53,274 nucleotides of DNA. It comes from an uncultured Saprospiraceae bacterium (GTDB lineage Bacteria; Bacteroidota; Bacteroidia; Chitinophagales; Saprospiraceae). The first letter of the stretch is position 1. The number at the start of each line of letters is the position of its first letter. Where the stretch lies: contig CALFUK010000074.1 of NCBI GenBank assembly GCA_937929945.1, positions 1 through 53,274 of the forward strand, in the 5' to 3' direction. This document shows, in pieces, positions 16,951-28,100 of this stretch. Below the pieces are notes generated by a model that did no database searches, had not been told where the DNA came from, and worked only from the letters and a program-made list of their open reading frames with translations. Made by a program: the position numbers and the translations under genes.

Positions 16951-18990
16951 TCATAGATCAGTCGTAAATATTTTAGGACCACTCTGAGTTAGTGAATGAT
17001 GATTGACGCCTTGGTCCACTTTGAAAGACTCAGATTGATGATTGACGATCCAACGATCTATTTGGTCTCCTGTATGGTGATTGATGCTTACTTGTTTTGG
17101 AGTTTTATGCCTTGGATCGGCTAAGGCATTGATGTCTATGACGAAACCGTGAAACTGGATCAAAGAACCCGTCTTTAGCACTTGGTGATCTTGGTAATCA
17201 GTATCGATATCCAGTTTGATCACATCTCTGACACCGTGCTTAATTCTGTTGCTTTCAGCGATAAAGGCGGTTTTTGTATTCGAATTAGACATAAATGAGT
17301 AACAGGTTCTGTCATGGATCAGATCAAAGATAAATTCTCTGGGATGCTCGTATACTACTACGCTGGCCCTGTGGTTAATCTGATAGACTTGGGCAGCGAT
17401 CAGGATAAAGATAAGATTCGCGGTGACCAGCAATGAGAACACTTGCAGCTTGCTGTATCTGTGCAATAGTTTGAAAAGGGCAGTCATCATCAAGTAGCAG
17501 AGTAGCAGTACTGAAGTAGACATCCAGATTCGATCATAGGTCATTGGACTCAGTTGTTGTACATAGTTGACGAAGCCATTAGTCACTGTTAGGATGCCGT
17601 CAAGCAGGGAGGCCAAGGGAGGCCCAAGTGTGGGCGCCACGAAGTCTACTGCTAACAATAATAGCCCGATCAAAATAATGAGGAAGGCTGCTGGAATGAT
17701 TAATAGATTGGTCAGTAGAAAGCCAAACGAAAACAGATTAAAATAATAAATGATCAGCGGCCAGAGCAGCGCTTGAGCTGAGATCGATACGGTGAATAAA
17801 CTCAAGATGTATTTTATGATTCGATTGTCACTGTGGATGTATTGGCTTAGTAGAGGATTAAAGAGCAGAATACCTGTAATGGCTAAAAAGGAAAACTGAA
17901 ACCCAATTTGAAAAAGCTGCTGTGGCTGAATGATCAGAATGAGAAAGGCAACGCCTGCGAGCGTATTCCAGATGTTCTTCTGATGACTAAGTAGATAAAT
18001 GAGAATGACCGAGGCATACATGACCGTAGCTCTCACCACCGAAATACTCAGCCCTGTCACAAAGGCGTATGATGTCAGAATAGAGATGATGCCACCGGCT
18101 TTCAGCAGTTTGGCCCACTTAGATCGTGTGGTCATAGGCTTTAACATAGCCATGATAATAAAGGCTATGATGCCCACATGCAGTCCAGATACCGCTATGA
18201 TGTGAGCGGAGCCTGTCTTTCTGTAGGCTTCATACAGCTCTGAGGGAATATAGTCTTTATTACCTAAAATCATGGCTATGGCGATGCCTTGATTATCTGC
18301 TTGTTGGATGTATGCAGCTAAGGTATGGCTTAATCTTGTTTGCAATCGATTAGCTGATGCATACAGTGACTCCCCATCATGCTTTGTGATCTTCCACTGA
18401 TCTTGAGCGATGAAGACTTGATGCGTTATGCCCTTTCTAAATAAAAACTGCTTGTAATCGAATGCAAATGGATTTCTATTGGCAGCTATCGTGTCTATTT
18501 CTCCTTGGAAACTTATTTCTGTACCATACGCTATCTGTGAAAAAGTGTCCTGTCTTTGTATAATAGCTTGAACTGGAAAAGAGCGCGGATGCCACTGGTC
18601 ATTCAGGTAGATAGAGTCAATGTTTAGATGTGTACTGATCCACTGTTTGTCAGGCTGGGTATAGAGATCATCCTGTAGAGTGGCCTTGTATGTAGCTGGA
18701 ATAGATTGGAGTATTGGAGGTACTTGTCGATTTGTCTGCTCTTGGATCTGATCTATTCTGATGATGCCTAATAATGCTATGGTTATCAAGGCAGTCAGAC
18801 CAAACCATAGTTGGGATTTACGGATATGCATCATATATGAAATCAGACACAAAAGTGGTATGACTACCATCAGCCTTTTGATATCATGACCGCTTAGCAA
18901 TGAACCAAGATAAATACCTGCCGCAAAAGGTATCACTAAGCGAATGAGAGGTATGCTTCTGAGTGTAATATTTTTGTTACTCTTCACCAA
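16951..18990 (-). CDS. comEC: ComEC/Rec2-family DNA-uptake channel protein
   Basis: A 679-aa polytopic membrane protein. The N-terminal part has two TM segments and an OB-like DUF4131 domain (about 60-215). The central Competence domain has the hallmark SGLHVGIIAFIIMAML and GLSISVVRATVMYASVILIYL (pieces) and about ten TM helices to residue 530. The C-terminal about 120 residues are soluble but lack the metallo-beta-lactamase HxHxDH motif found in Bacillus ComEC; shorter ComEC forms of this size are usual in Bacteroidota. No ATG is available at the start: the frame begins with TTG-GTG (18990/18987) after an in-frame stop. It carries single-stranded DNA across the inner membrane and is followed by the ComEA-like gene. 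Confidence 0.87.
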   Translation of the reverse strand: MVKSNKNITLRSIPLIRLVIPFAAGIYLGSLLSGHDIKRLMVVIPLLCLISYMMHIRKSQLWFGLTALITIALLGIIRIDQIQEQTNRQVPPILQSIPATYKATLQDDLYTQPDKQWISTHLNIDSIYLNDQWHPRSFPVQAIIQRQDTFSQIAYGTEISFQGEIDTIAANRNPFAFDYKQFLFRKGITHQVFIAQDQWKITKHDGESLYASANRLQTRLSHTLAAYIQQADNQGIAIAMILGNKDYIPSELYEAYRKTGSAHIIAVSGLHVGIIAFIIMAMLKPMTTRSKWAKLLKAGGIISILTSYAFVTGLSISVVRATVMYASVILIYLLSHQKNIWNTLAGVAFLILIIQPQQLFQIGFQFSFLAITGILLFNPLLSQYIHSDNRIIKYILSLFTVSISAQALLWPLIIYYFNLFSFGFLLTNLLIIPAAFLIILIGLLLLAVDFVAPTLGPPLASLLDGILTVTNGFVNYVQQLSPMTYDRIWMSTSVLLLCYLMMTALFKLLHRYSKLQVFSLLVTANLIFILIAAQVYQINHRASVVVYEHPREFIFDLIHDRTCYSFMSNSNTKTAFIAESNRIKHGVRDVIKLDIDTDYQDHQVLKTGSLIQFHGFVIDINALADPRHKTPKQVSINHHTGDQIDRWIVNHQSESFKVDQGVNHHSLTQSGPKIFTTDL

Positions 18991-19133
18991 TGAGACTTGA
19001 GATCAAGAGAATAATTTTACGTAAAGTATTATAGCTGAGAGGATTAAGTTAATATTTATTTTAATAAAAGGAGCTATAGAATAGTGATTAATGAGTATCA
19101 TTTAATAATTTCATTGCTAAGAGTATTTAACAC

Positions 19134-19862
19134 ATGAGAGTAATAGGATATATATTCATTTTACTATGGGTCTTATTGGGATTTAAGTACTGTGCTGATT
19201 ATAAAAATTGCTCAGCTGCAGCATTGCCCGCAGAGCAGGATAGAGATTGTCCCTTGTGCTATCATTGGGGCAGTCCTGAGATCATACAGTGCGAGGAGTT
19301 TACGACTTATAAAGATGATCTTCTGAAGGGGATAAAAGATGATCAGTTTTTACTCATCACCAGCTACTACAATCCAGAAGAAAGTAAAGACGCCGAGATC
19401 GGGCGCAATCGAGGTGTCTCCGCAAAAGCATTGTTCCATAAGGACATAGCGGAAGACAGAATCAAAATTCAAGTCAAACAAGATCAGTTGATAAAATCTG
19501 ATCAATGTCGAAATCGAGTGAGTTTTCAGCTGCTGCCTGAGTATAAGCCTGATGACGGGAGTGTCACCTTATTTCTCGATGATAAGGACCTGTCTGATCC
19601 CGAAGTGACTAAATCCCTTGATGCTGTGGTACGTCGAGCAAAGGGGAATCAACAGTATATCAGAATCATTGGCCATGTGTCTGATCAACCATCAAAAATT
19701 GCTAATCTAAAAGTCGGTCAAAAAGAAGCTGACTTAACTAAGTCATATCTTATCTCCAAGGGGATCAAGAGCAATAGAATTATCACCATCTCCAAAGGTG
19801 ATAATGAGCCTCTTCCCAATCAAAAGAATAATCGAGTCGAGATCAAATTGACAAATTCCTAA
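19134..19862 (+). CDS. Membrane-anchored protein with degenerate OmpA-like domains
   Basis: A 242-aa protein with an N-terminal membrane segment (about 4-20) and a Cys-rich juxtamembrane stretch (C20, C26, then DCPLC). Two OmpA-like halves are visible. The first (about 70-135) has RNRGVSAKALFHKDIAEDRI and ends in RNRVSFQL. The second (about 140-242) has IRIIGHVSD, KEADLTKSYLISKGIKSNRI and NNRVEIKL, like the OmpA/MotB fold. The canonical peptidoglycan-contact motif NxDxxG is not kept, so peptidoglycan binding is doubtful. The next gene starts 14 nt downstream and is almost certainly co-transcribed. Confidence 0.72.
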   Translation: MRVIGYIFILLWVLLGFKYCADYKNCSAAALPAEQDRDCPLCYHWGSPEIIQCEEFTTYKDDLLKGIKDDQFLLITSYYNPEESKDAEIGRNRGVSAKALFHKDIAEDRIKIQVKQDQLIKSDQCRNRVSFQLLPEYKPDDGSVTLFLDDKDLSDPEVTKSLDAVVRRAKGNQQYIRIIGHVSDQPSKIANLKVGQKEADLTKSYLISKGIKSNRIITISKGDNEPLPNQKNNRVEIKLTNS

Positions 19863-19875
19863 TCAAAATATAACT

Positions 19876-21813
19876 ATGTTTTTACTAAGTTTTTGTGACG
19901 TACACTGGTTGGTTCCATTTCTCTTGCCAGCGCTGTTACTTCTCATTCCATACATGATATTCAGAAATGGCTGGAAGGAAAAGATCAACGAGATCTCAGC
20001 ACAAAGAAGAAAGGACTCAGAAAGACTAGCTGACACCGAAGGTGAGCTAAATCTCGCCAAGGGGAAGTTACTCACGGTAGAAGATAAGCTGGCCTCAGTC
20101 ACCGCTACGAATAGAAGGCTCCAGAGCCAATCGACAGCTCTTAATACATCTTCAGCTATATCCACAGAAGAGACCGAAGCCTATCGCCACAAGATTACGT
20201 CCTTAGAGGGCGAGCTGGCTCTAAAAAATGGCGAAGTAAAGTTTGCTGAAGATAAATTTGAAAAACTGAGGCAAAGAATTACGCAGTTAGAAGGTGATCT
20301 GGCATTGAAAAATGGCGAAGTCAATGTATCTGAAGTCGAACATGAAGCTTATCGTAAAAGGATCACTCAGCTGGAAGGAGAATTAGCGCTTGCCAGTGGA
20401 GAGGTCAAACTGATAGAAGAAAGCCAAGAATCATATCGGAGAAAGATCACTGCTTCGGAGGGAGGTATGGCTTTACAGTCTGGCAGTGTCAGTCATGTGG
20501 CTGAAGACCAGCAAGCATTACGACAGCGGATCACTGCGCTGGAAGGCGAATTAGCTTTAGCTAAAGGAGATGTCACTCTTCAAGAGAAACATCTGGAGGA
20601 GAATAATCAAAAAATTAAGGCATTACAATTGAAGCTTGAACAAGTCAATCAGGCTGAGGATACTACGAGTGTAAATCATTCGATAACAGCTGAATCAAGC
20701 GATGCACCCGACCGAGGTGATGTGGAGAACGACCAACTAGTAAATAAAGTAGCCCCAGATGATACGGATAGCAAGACGAAAAAGTCTGGTAAATCCAGTA
20801 AGAAGAAAGGGCAGAAAAAGAAGAAGAATAAGAATAAGAAGGTAAAGCATAACACTGCTGCAGGAACTCTGCCAGGATTCAAGCAAGCCAAAGCGGGTAA
20901 ATTTTCCAAAGTGGCGGTGAATGATCTGACGGTGATCGAAGGCATAGGACCTAAAGCTGCCTCAATCTTAGCTAAGAATGGTATCGACTCTTGGGAAAGC
21001 CTCTCGATGAAAACACCAGCAGAGCTAAAAGAAATTCTCTTAGCAGCTGGCAGCCGGTACAGCCACATGGACCCCAGTACTTGGCCGCGACAGGCTAATT
21101 TAGCTTCTGGCAATCATTGGACTCGCTTGCAGACCTTGCAAGACAAAATAGGTAATCGAAGAGCACAGACATCGGGACAAGTCGATCAAGGCATTCCAGC
21201 GAAACCTAAGTCAAAAGCAAAGATAGGGTCAAAAAGGAAAGCGTCTAAGGCCAATTATAAGAGCCAACCCAAAATAAAGGACAGTAACCTGCAGATCATC
21301 GAAGGTATTGGCCCCAAGATGAATGAACTACTGCTCAAGCATGGTCTCGGGACATGGAGTGCATTAGCAGCAAAGTCTCCTGGAGAGATTAGACTGATCC
21401 TGGATGAATACGGTGACAAGTATAAGATCATAGATCCTAAAGATTGGCCCAAGCAAGCTTCTTATGCTGCCAAGGGTAGGTGGGAAAAGCTGATCACCCA
21501 TCAAAAAGCAGATGGATCGGATTCTAAAGCAGAAAAAATACTTAAGAAGTCTGGAGCTACCCCAGCACCAATGGAGGCTAACGATCTTAAACTGATCGAG
21601 GGCATTGGCCCTAAGATATCATCTATACTAAAAGAGCAAGGCATCAGCACCTGGGCTCAGTTAGCTAATACCTCTGTCAAAGAATTAAAATCGATTCTGA
21701 GTCGTGCAGGAAGCCGATATGGCTTAGCTGATCCAAAGACATGGCCCAAGCAAGCAAAGCTAGCGGCTGCAGGCAAATTTGATAAGTTAGAAAAGCTGAA
21801 AGCGGCGATATAG
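19876..21813 (+). CDS. Membrane-anchored coiled-coil protein with three C-terminal helix-hairpin-helix modules
   Basis: A 645-aa protein. A TM segment lies at about 10-31. Residues 104-243 are five consecutive 28-residue coiled-coil repeats with consensus RxRITxLEGELALxxGEV. A very basic K/N/S/G-rich linker follows (about 295-330). The end carries three copies (about 349-428, 471-550, 568-645) of a module opening with L.xIEGIGPK, then W..L, and closing with a DPxxWPxQAxLAAxGxWxxL segment. The IEGIGPK part is a helix-hairpin-helix turn, as found in DNA-binding proteins and in Bacteroidota ribosomal-protein extensions. The layout suggests a membrane-tethered nucleic-acid binder, but DNA binding is not shown by sequence alone. 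It is co-transcribed with the OmpA-like gene. Confidence 0.8.
   Translation: MFLLSFCDVHWLVPFLLPALLLLIPYMIFRNGWKEKINEISAQRRKDSERLADTEGELNLAKGKLLTVEDKLASVTATNRRLQSQSTALNTSSAISTEETEAYRHKITSLEGELALKNGEVKFAEDKFEKLRQRITQLEGDLALKNGEVNVSEVEHEAYRKRITQLEGELALASGEVKLIEESQESYRRKITASEGGMALQSGSVSHVAEDQQALRQRITALEGELALAKGDVTLQEKHLEENNQKIKALQLKLEQVNQAEDTTSVNHSITAESSDAPDRGDVENDQLVNKVAPDDTDSKTKKSGKSSKKKGQKKKKNKNKKVKHNTAAGTLPGFKQAKAGKFSKVAVNDLTVIEGIGPKAASILAKNGIDSWESLSMKTPAELKEILLAAGSRYSHMDPSTWPRQANLASGNHWTRLQTLQDKIGNRRAQTSGQVDQGIPAKPKSKAKIGSKRKASKANYKSQPKIKDSNLQIIEGIGPKMNELLLKHGLGTWSALAAKSPGEIRLILDEYGDKYKIIDPKDWPKQASYAAKGRWEKLITHQKADGSDSKAEKILKKSGATPAPMEANDLKLIEGIGPKISSILKEQGISTWAQLANTSVKELKSILSRAGSRYGLADPKTWPKQAKLAAAGKFDKLEKLKAAI
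20185..20604 (+). repeat. Five in-frame 84-bp repeats encoding a 28-residue coiled-coil unit
   Basis: Five consecutive units of exactly 28 codons, four heptads each, share the consensus RxRITxLEGELALxxGEV plus ten variable residues. Copies differ at many synonymous positions and the fourth is the most diverged. Confidence 0.9.
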
Positions 21814-21838
21814 TCACACTGCAGCGTAAGAAGTAGAG

Positions 21839-21871
21839 AGCCAGATGTACCCGATTCATCTGGCTTTTTTT
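21839..21871 (+). terminator. Rho-independent terminator after the HhH protein gene
   Basis: A perfect 9-bp stem AGCCAGATG/CATCTGGCT with a 9-nt loop is followed by seven T residues, 25 nt after the stop codon at 21813. Confidence 0.92.
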
Positions 21872-22023
21872 ATGTGATTTATGTATGGTAAATATTTAAG
21901 TATGTCTTCATATCAATATTTGTAAATGTGTAATTAATTGAAAAGCAGTAAAATACATCCATAAAAAATCATCATTTGATGCTGATTTTAACATATTATA
22001 TTATTTTAAATATATAATAATGT

Positions 22024-22031
22024 TATATTTG
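22024..22031 (+). promoter_or_regulatory. Candidate Bacteroidota -7 box for the first giant surface-protein gene
   Basis: TATATTTG fits TAnnTTTG exactly and lies 69 nt before the ATG at 22101, in a very A/T-rich stretch. A clear -33 TTG is missing. A GTGTAT/ATACAC hairpin (22061-22076) would be in the 5' leader. Confidence 0.42.
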
Positions 22032-22100
22032 TCTTAGTGATAATGCATGAACCTCGCCCAGTGTATTGAGATACACACTCGGGTGTTGCATGTCACATGA

Positions 22101-25100
22101 ATGATAAATCAGCCTTCAATGAGCGATACGCTTACGAGTGCAGCAGGGTCTAACCAACTGGCCTGTTGTAACATATTGGATCTAAAAAATGCTTTTCTCA
22201 CAGGGAGACGCAGAAGTTACCTTCTGGCATGTGTTATATTTCTACAGTTATTGCCAGCTCTTTCCATTGCACAGTCACCCCTTTGCCAAGAATTAATTTG
22301 TAACGGAACTCTACAGTTCAGTCTCAATTCTTTGTGTGAAGGTAATTTCTCGGTTGACCAGTTTATTGAAAATCCACAAGAAGGGCTACAGTATGACATC
22401 CGTTTTTATGATGAGCGAGGTACTGAAGTATCCAGCTTTTCGGAAGAGAATGTAGATCAGGACTACAGCTATGTCATATCCTGTGCTACTAATTCCTGTT
22501 CAGGTGTTTTGATCATAGAGGCCAATCAATTTCCCGATTTAGATACTCCCTGCGCCTTGCTAGAAGATGGTAGCATTGACCCTGATTGTTATTTTTGGTG
22601 TTCTCAGCTTCTGCCTTCAGACCTACTGAGTGTAGATGAGGTGACAGTGCTTTTTGAAAATGGATGTGGGCCGAGCTTGATAGGTGATCTCGAAGAAGTG
22701 ATCTCTTTTACGGGTGATCTCTGCAGCCCCGATGGGGAAGTAGTGACAATCAGATATAGTGGTAAGTTCTTACTCCATGGAAAGCTGCAGTTTAGGACTA
22801 TCTTATCGCAGCGATTCGTTAGACAGAAGATTGCACTCAGTGACTTTTCAGACCAGAGCTCATCTACGCTTTTATTTCCGCTTGATATAGAGCTTGACTG
22901 TGATCAGTCGCCGGACCCTGATTCTATAGTCTCGTACACAGGTGTATATCATGCTGCCTATCCCGTACTACATGATGTACACAGCGCAGTGCCAGATTCT
23001 TCAGAGCGGTGTGATACCTTTCAGCTCGAAGAATTCATAGGTTTCAGAGATACGACTGTCCAGACCACCACAGCATCGGGGGAGCTTATTTGGGAGAAGG
23101 TCACCTTAGTCGATAAGTTATTCACTGACTCTATCGTATGTGGTCTACTGCCTGACTTTGATGCGGATGGTAATCCTGTGACAGCCCCTGCTGCAGTCCC
23201 TTTACATGAAAAATTTTGTAACCTCCTGACCTCATACTCAGATTTGAATTTTGAGGCCTGCGGCAGTGGCACTAAGATAGTCAGGACTTGGACGATCATC
23301 GATTGGTGTGACAATCAGGCAGAACTGACAGGTAGCCAGATTATAGAAGTGACTGACACGGAAAAGCCCGTTGTGCTGGAAGAAGTCCCCGACATTGTCG
23401 TCTCTGTAGATCCTTGGCTATGCTCAGCAGTGGCCAAACTCCCAGAGCTGAAGGTGGAGGATAATTGTGGACAGGTGTCATTTGATTACTTGATTGAAGA
23501 AGGTACCTTACAAGACGGCTATGTGACGGACCTGTGGTTATCTCAGGATTCAGTGCCAGTCTTAATCCTGGTGTCTGATGAATGTGAGAATACGGATACT
23601 GTATCTATGATGATACGGATCACAGATACGACTGCTCCTGTAGTCGTGTGTAACGTGGCTCTACAGGTATCGCTGACAGCTGGCTCATATGATTCAGAAG
23701 ATGGAGTGGCTAAGCTTTTTGCCACAGACTTTGATGAGGGGAGTCACGATTCTGATTGTGGTAAGGTAGCGCTGACAGTGATCAGAAAAGAGGATTGGAC
23801 ACATGCCGTGCAAAATTGTGATGGACTAATCATCGGCTACGAACCACATTCTTGTTTAGCTACAACGGAAGAGGTTGATTTAGGCTTTTCTGGAGGACTA
23901 ACATGTGAATATGATGGTGTAAATAAAAAGAGACTTGTCACTCGCCCAGCTGAGTTCATTAAGTTTTGTTGTGAGGATGTCGGTACTATCATCGAGGTCA
24001 TCCTCTTAGCGACTGACGAATCAGGCAATGTAAGCCAGTGTGAGGCAGAAGTCATCGTACAAAATAAAAATGGGCCGCAGCTAATCTGTGAGGACATTGA
24101 GATCTCATGCCTCGATGATATGCCAGCCGTAGGTGCTCCAGAACTGATCGATGGTACGGTCTGCGCTGTAGGCTATGCAGATCTTAAGATTGGGTCTGAA
24201 GCCATTGATAATACCGACTGTGACCTAATCAAAGTCACCCGCACTTGGTATGCTGATGGCAATGCCAATGGCGAATTTGACGAAGGCGAGCCGTCATGTG
24301 CACAGCACATCACAGTCACGCAGAGCCGACAGAACATCAGCCTAAACTGTACACCAGTAAGCGTATCATGTGCGACAACGCTCGAAGAACTCACACCGCC
24401 AGAAATTTTGGCTAATCAATATTGCGCTTGTGGTGAGTCACTCGTAAAGATTGCCTCATCCAGAAGATCAGCTCCAACTTGTCAATCTGATACACTGTAT
24501 GTAGAGTGGTATATAGATTTTGATGGGAATGATCTGCCAGACACTGACGAGCCAGGATGTACACAGGAGGTCTATCTCATGAATAATGCAGAGAATAACT
24601 CCTTAGTGTGCCCAGCTGTAAGCATAGACTGCGACGAAAGCCTGCTACTGGTAGAAAGACCTTCTATCGTAAGTACGGCTGATTTATGCATTTGTACAGA
24701 TGACTTTTTGAGGATTGCCAGTGAGATCCGTACAGGAGGAGCATGTACCACTGATCTGGTCGTCAGAGAGTGGTATCTGGATGATAATGGGAATAATACC
24801 TTAGACGCTGGAGAAAGCAGCTGCATTCAGAATATCACCATAGACTATAGTCAGGTCAGTTACAGCCTGAACTGCAGTACAGTAAGCATCTCCTGTGATG
24901 AAGATCCAGACCAAGTAGCCCTTCCAGAGGTTATCACTGCGGGTCGTTGTGATTGTGATGTACCGGAGCTTATCCTGATTAATGAAGAAATATCATCTGG
25001 CTTTTGTGCTGATAGTAGAATTCAGAGAAGCTTCTTGCTGGATATCAATGATAACGGCATACAAGATGCTGACGAACCGACATGCACACAAGTCATACAA

Positions 25101-28100
25101 GTAAATAACGAAGTACAGCCAGTGCAGATAGACTGTCGGAATGGTTTCATCAGCTGTGTGCAGGATATAGATACTTACTTGCTTCCGACCATCGATAACC
25201 CAAATGAGTGCGTTTGTGGTGGTACTGAGCTAGTCCTCAGCAACCAAAGTTCTATCTCTGATCTTTGTGATGGAGATGTGATCATGAGGGAGTGGTATGT
25301 GGATATTGACCAGGATGGCACACAGGATGGGGCAGAGCCAAGCTGTGTTCAGAATTTGACGATTACGGTCAATACAACAACTGACCCGAATGACTTTGGC
25401 GCTATTCGTTTGACATGTGCAGATCAGACGGCTACTTGTTTGTCCGATTTAGATGCTATTGCGGTACCTGAAATACTGACCGAGGGTTTCTGTGATTGTG
25501 GAGAGATAGAGATTGTCCTCCAGACACAGTCAGACCTATCTGGCGTATGCTCAGGCGATGTCGTGATCAAAGAATATTTCGCTGATTTAAATGGTAACGG
25601 GACGCTGGATGACCAAGAAGCGACCTGCAGCCAACGGATAAATATCACTGGAGATGTAAGCTACGACCTCAGTTGCCAGATGCAGACCATCAGTTGCTTC
25701 AGTCAGCTGGATAACATTCAGCCGCCAGCAGTGCTCAGTGATGGGTTTTGTGACTGTGATGCACCTACCGTCAGACTATTAGAGTCGAATGGCAGTAGAG
25801 AACTGTGCGAAGGGGATACCATCAGGCAGCAGTGGTATCTTGACTTAGACGAAGATCAATCTTTTGATGCAGGGGAGCCTACCTGTGTCCAACTGGCAGT
25901 CATAGATGGTAATCCATTTACGGCCACGCTTAATTGTGGCGTCATGAATATATCATGTCAGGATAATTTGGATGACTTCTTACCAGAGGCAATGACCTCT
26001 CAAGGGATCTGCACCTGTCCACTCGATTTGGACATCGTACTGAGAGAAGAGGTGGACATGGGCAGCAGATGCGTAGGTGACACCTTATCGAGAAGTTGGT
26101 ACATTGATCTCAATGGTAACGCTGCTTTTGATGCGGCAGAACCCAGCTGCATTCAGACTTTCATCATCATGTTTGATGATGTTCTCGATCTCAGCTGTAC
26201 GAACTACTCTGTACTCTGTTCTGATGATATACCTACGGATTCTAATCCACCGACCCTTCAGCAATCAGGTAATTGTGTTTGTGCTGATGTAGATGTCAGA
26301 CTATTCCAAGAGACAGGCGCCGAGGACCGTTGTGCTGGGGATACTCTATCTCGACTATGGTATGCTGATATCAATCGGAATCAGATCTTAGATGAGGGAG
26401 AGCCATCTTGTACACAGCTGATCTTCTTGCAGGACGTAGCTTCTCAAGTGTCCCTTTCGTGCAGTGATGTCACCATTTCTTGTTCTACAGCACTGGATAA
26501 TATTCCGATGCCTACGCTGGAAGGTGAGGCAGCCTGTGGGTGTTCTGATTTTACCTTACTGCTACTGACTGATGGTGTATCAGATGATTTATGCTTCGGT
26601 GACAGTTTCGCTAGAACATGGTTTGTTGATGCTAATGCAAATGGTATAGCAGAATCAGGCGAGATGAATTGCACCCAGACCATCACCATCGAGGCAGACC
26701 TGAATGCCATGCAGCTCACCTGTGAGGAGCAGTTTTTATCATGCACAGATTCGCTGTCATCATTATCCCCACCCGGAGTTTCAGAGAATGGTATTTGCGC
26801 TTGCGCAGGTGTCGTAGCGGAGCCAGTCATGATGGAGGCTGACCCAGCTTGGTGTGAAGGAGATACATTATTCCAGACATGGTATGTGGACCTCAATGAA
26901 AATGACATTTTTGACGGTGCAGATCTAAGCTGTGAGCAGGCCGTCATCATACAGACTGACGCAGCTCTACTAGCAGCTAATCTGAGTTTGGCGTGCATGA
27001 ATTATTCCATCGGCTGTGCTGATGAGCTACCTGCTATACTGAACATACCAGCTTTGATGGGTACTGATCTATGTGTCTGCATGGATGTTTCAGTCATTCT
27101 GAATGCAGAAAGGGGAGGAGAAGAGAGGTGTGTCGGCGATGTGATCACTCGAGAGTGGTACGCTGATTTAAATAATAATGGCGCATTGGATGCTGAGGAG
27201 CCAAGCTGCGATCAGCTCATCACCTTAGAGGATGCAGCGGCCAATATCACTCTGAGCTGTCCAGACATTGTGATTACGTGTACTACAGCGCCAGACTCTA
27301 TCATAAGACCTACAGTGATTGTTGATAGCGACTGCGGCTGTATGGAGCCGAATTTAGAATTATTGCTCGATGGCAGTACAGCTGGTGTGTGCTTTGGAGA
27401 TGCCTTCACACGAGAATGGTATATTGATATGAACCAGGATCAGATCTTCCAAGAAGGGGAGACCAGCTGCACTCAGAATATCTCAGTAGAGGGTGGTATG
27501 AATGATATGGTGCTGCAGTGCGAGCCACTACTAATCAGCTGTACAGATACGCTGTCACAAATAGCACCGCCTAACATCAATGCAGGAGGTATTTGCAGCT
27601 GTGAGCAGGTAGAAGTGGCTCTAGCCGATGTCAGTATCGGAGGGTCTGTATGTGTCGGGGACACCATTGTTCAGACCTGGTACGTCGACTCTAATAATAA
27701 TCAAAGCTTTGAGGATGATGAGCTATCGTGTGAGCAGCTATTGATTGTAGACATTGATACGAGTGAGATGGCTGGTGCCTTTATGTTGTCGTGCATGGAC
27801 TACAGCATCGGCTGTACAGACAGCCTCTTTTCAGATATGAATGTGCCCGTCGTCAGTGATCTTGGATTCTGTAACTGTACTGATATCGCTGTCCTGCTGA
27901 ATGATGAAAGGGGCGGAGAAGACAGATGCGTCGGAGATGTCATCATCAGAGAGTGGTATGGCGATCTCAATCAAAATAATGAGCTTGACCCTGGAGAACC
28001 AGTCTGTAATCAAATGATCACCTTAGAAGATGTCGATGCAGAGATAAGCCTCAGCTGCGAAGAGGTCTTTGTGACCTGCAGCATAGAGAGAGATTCAATA

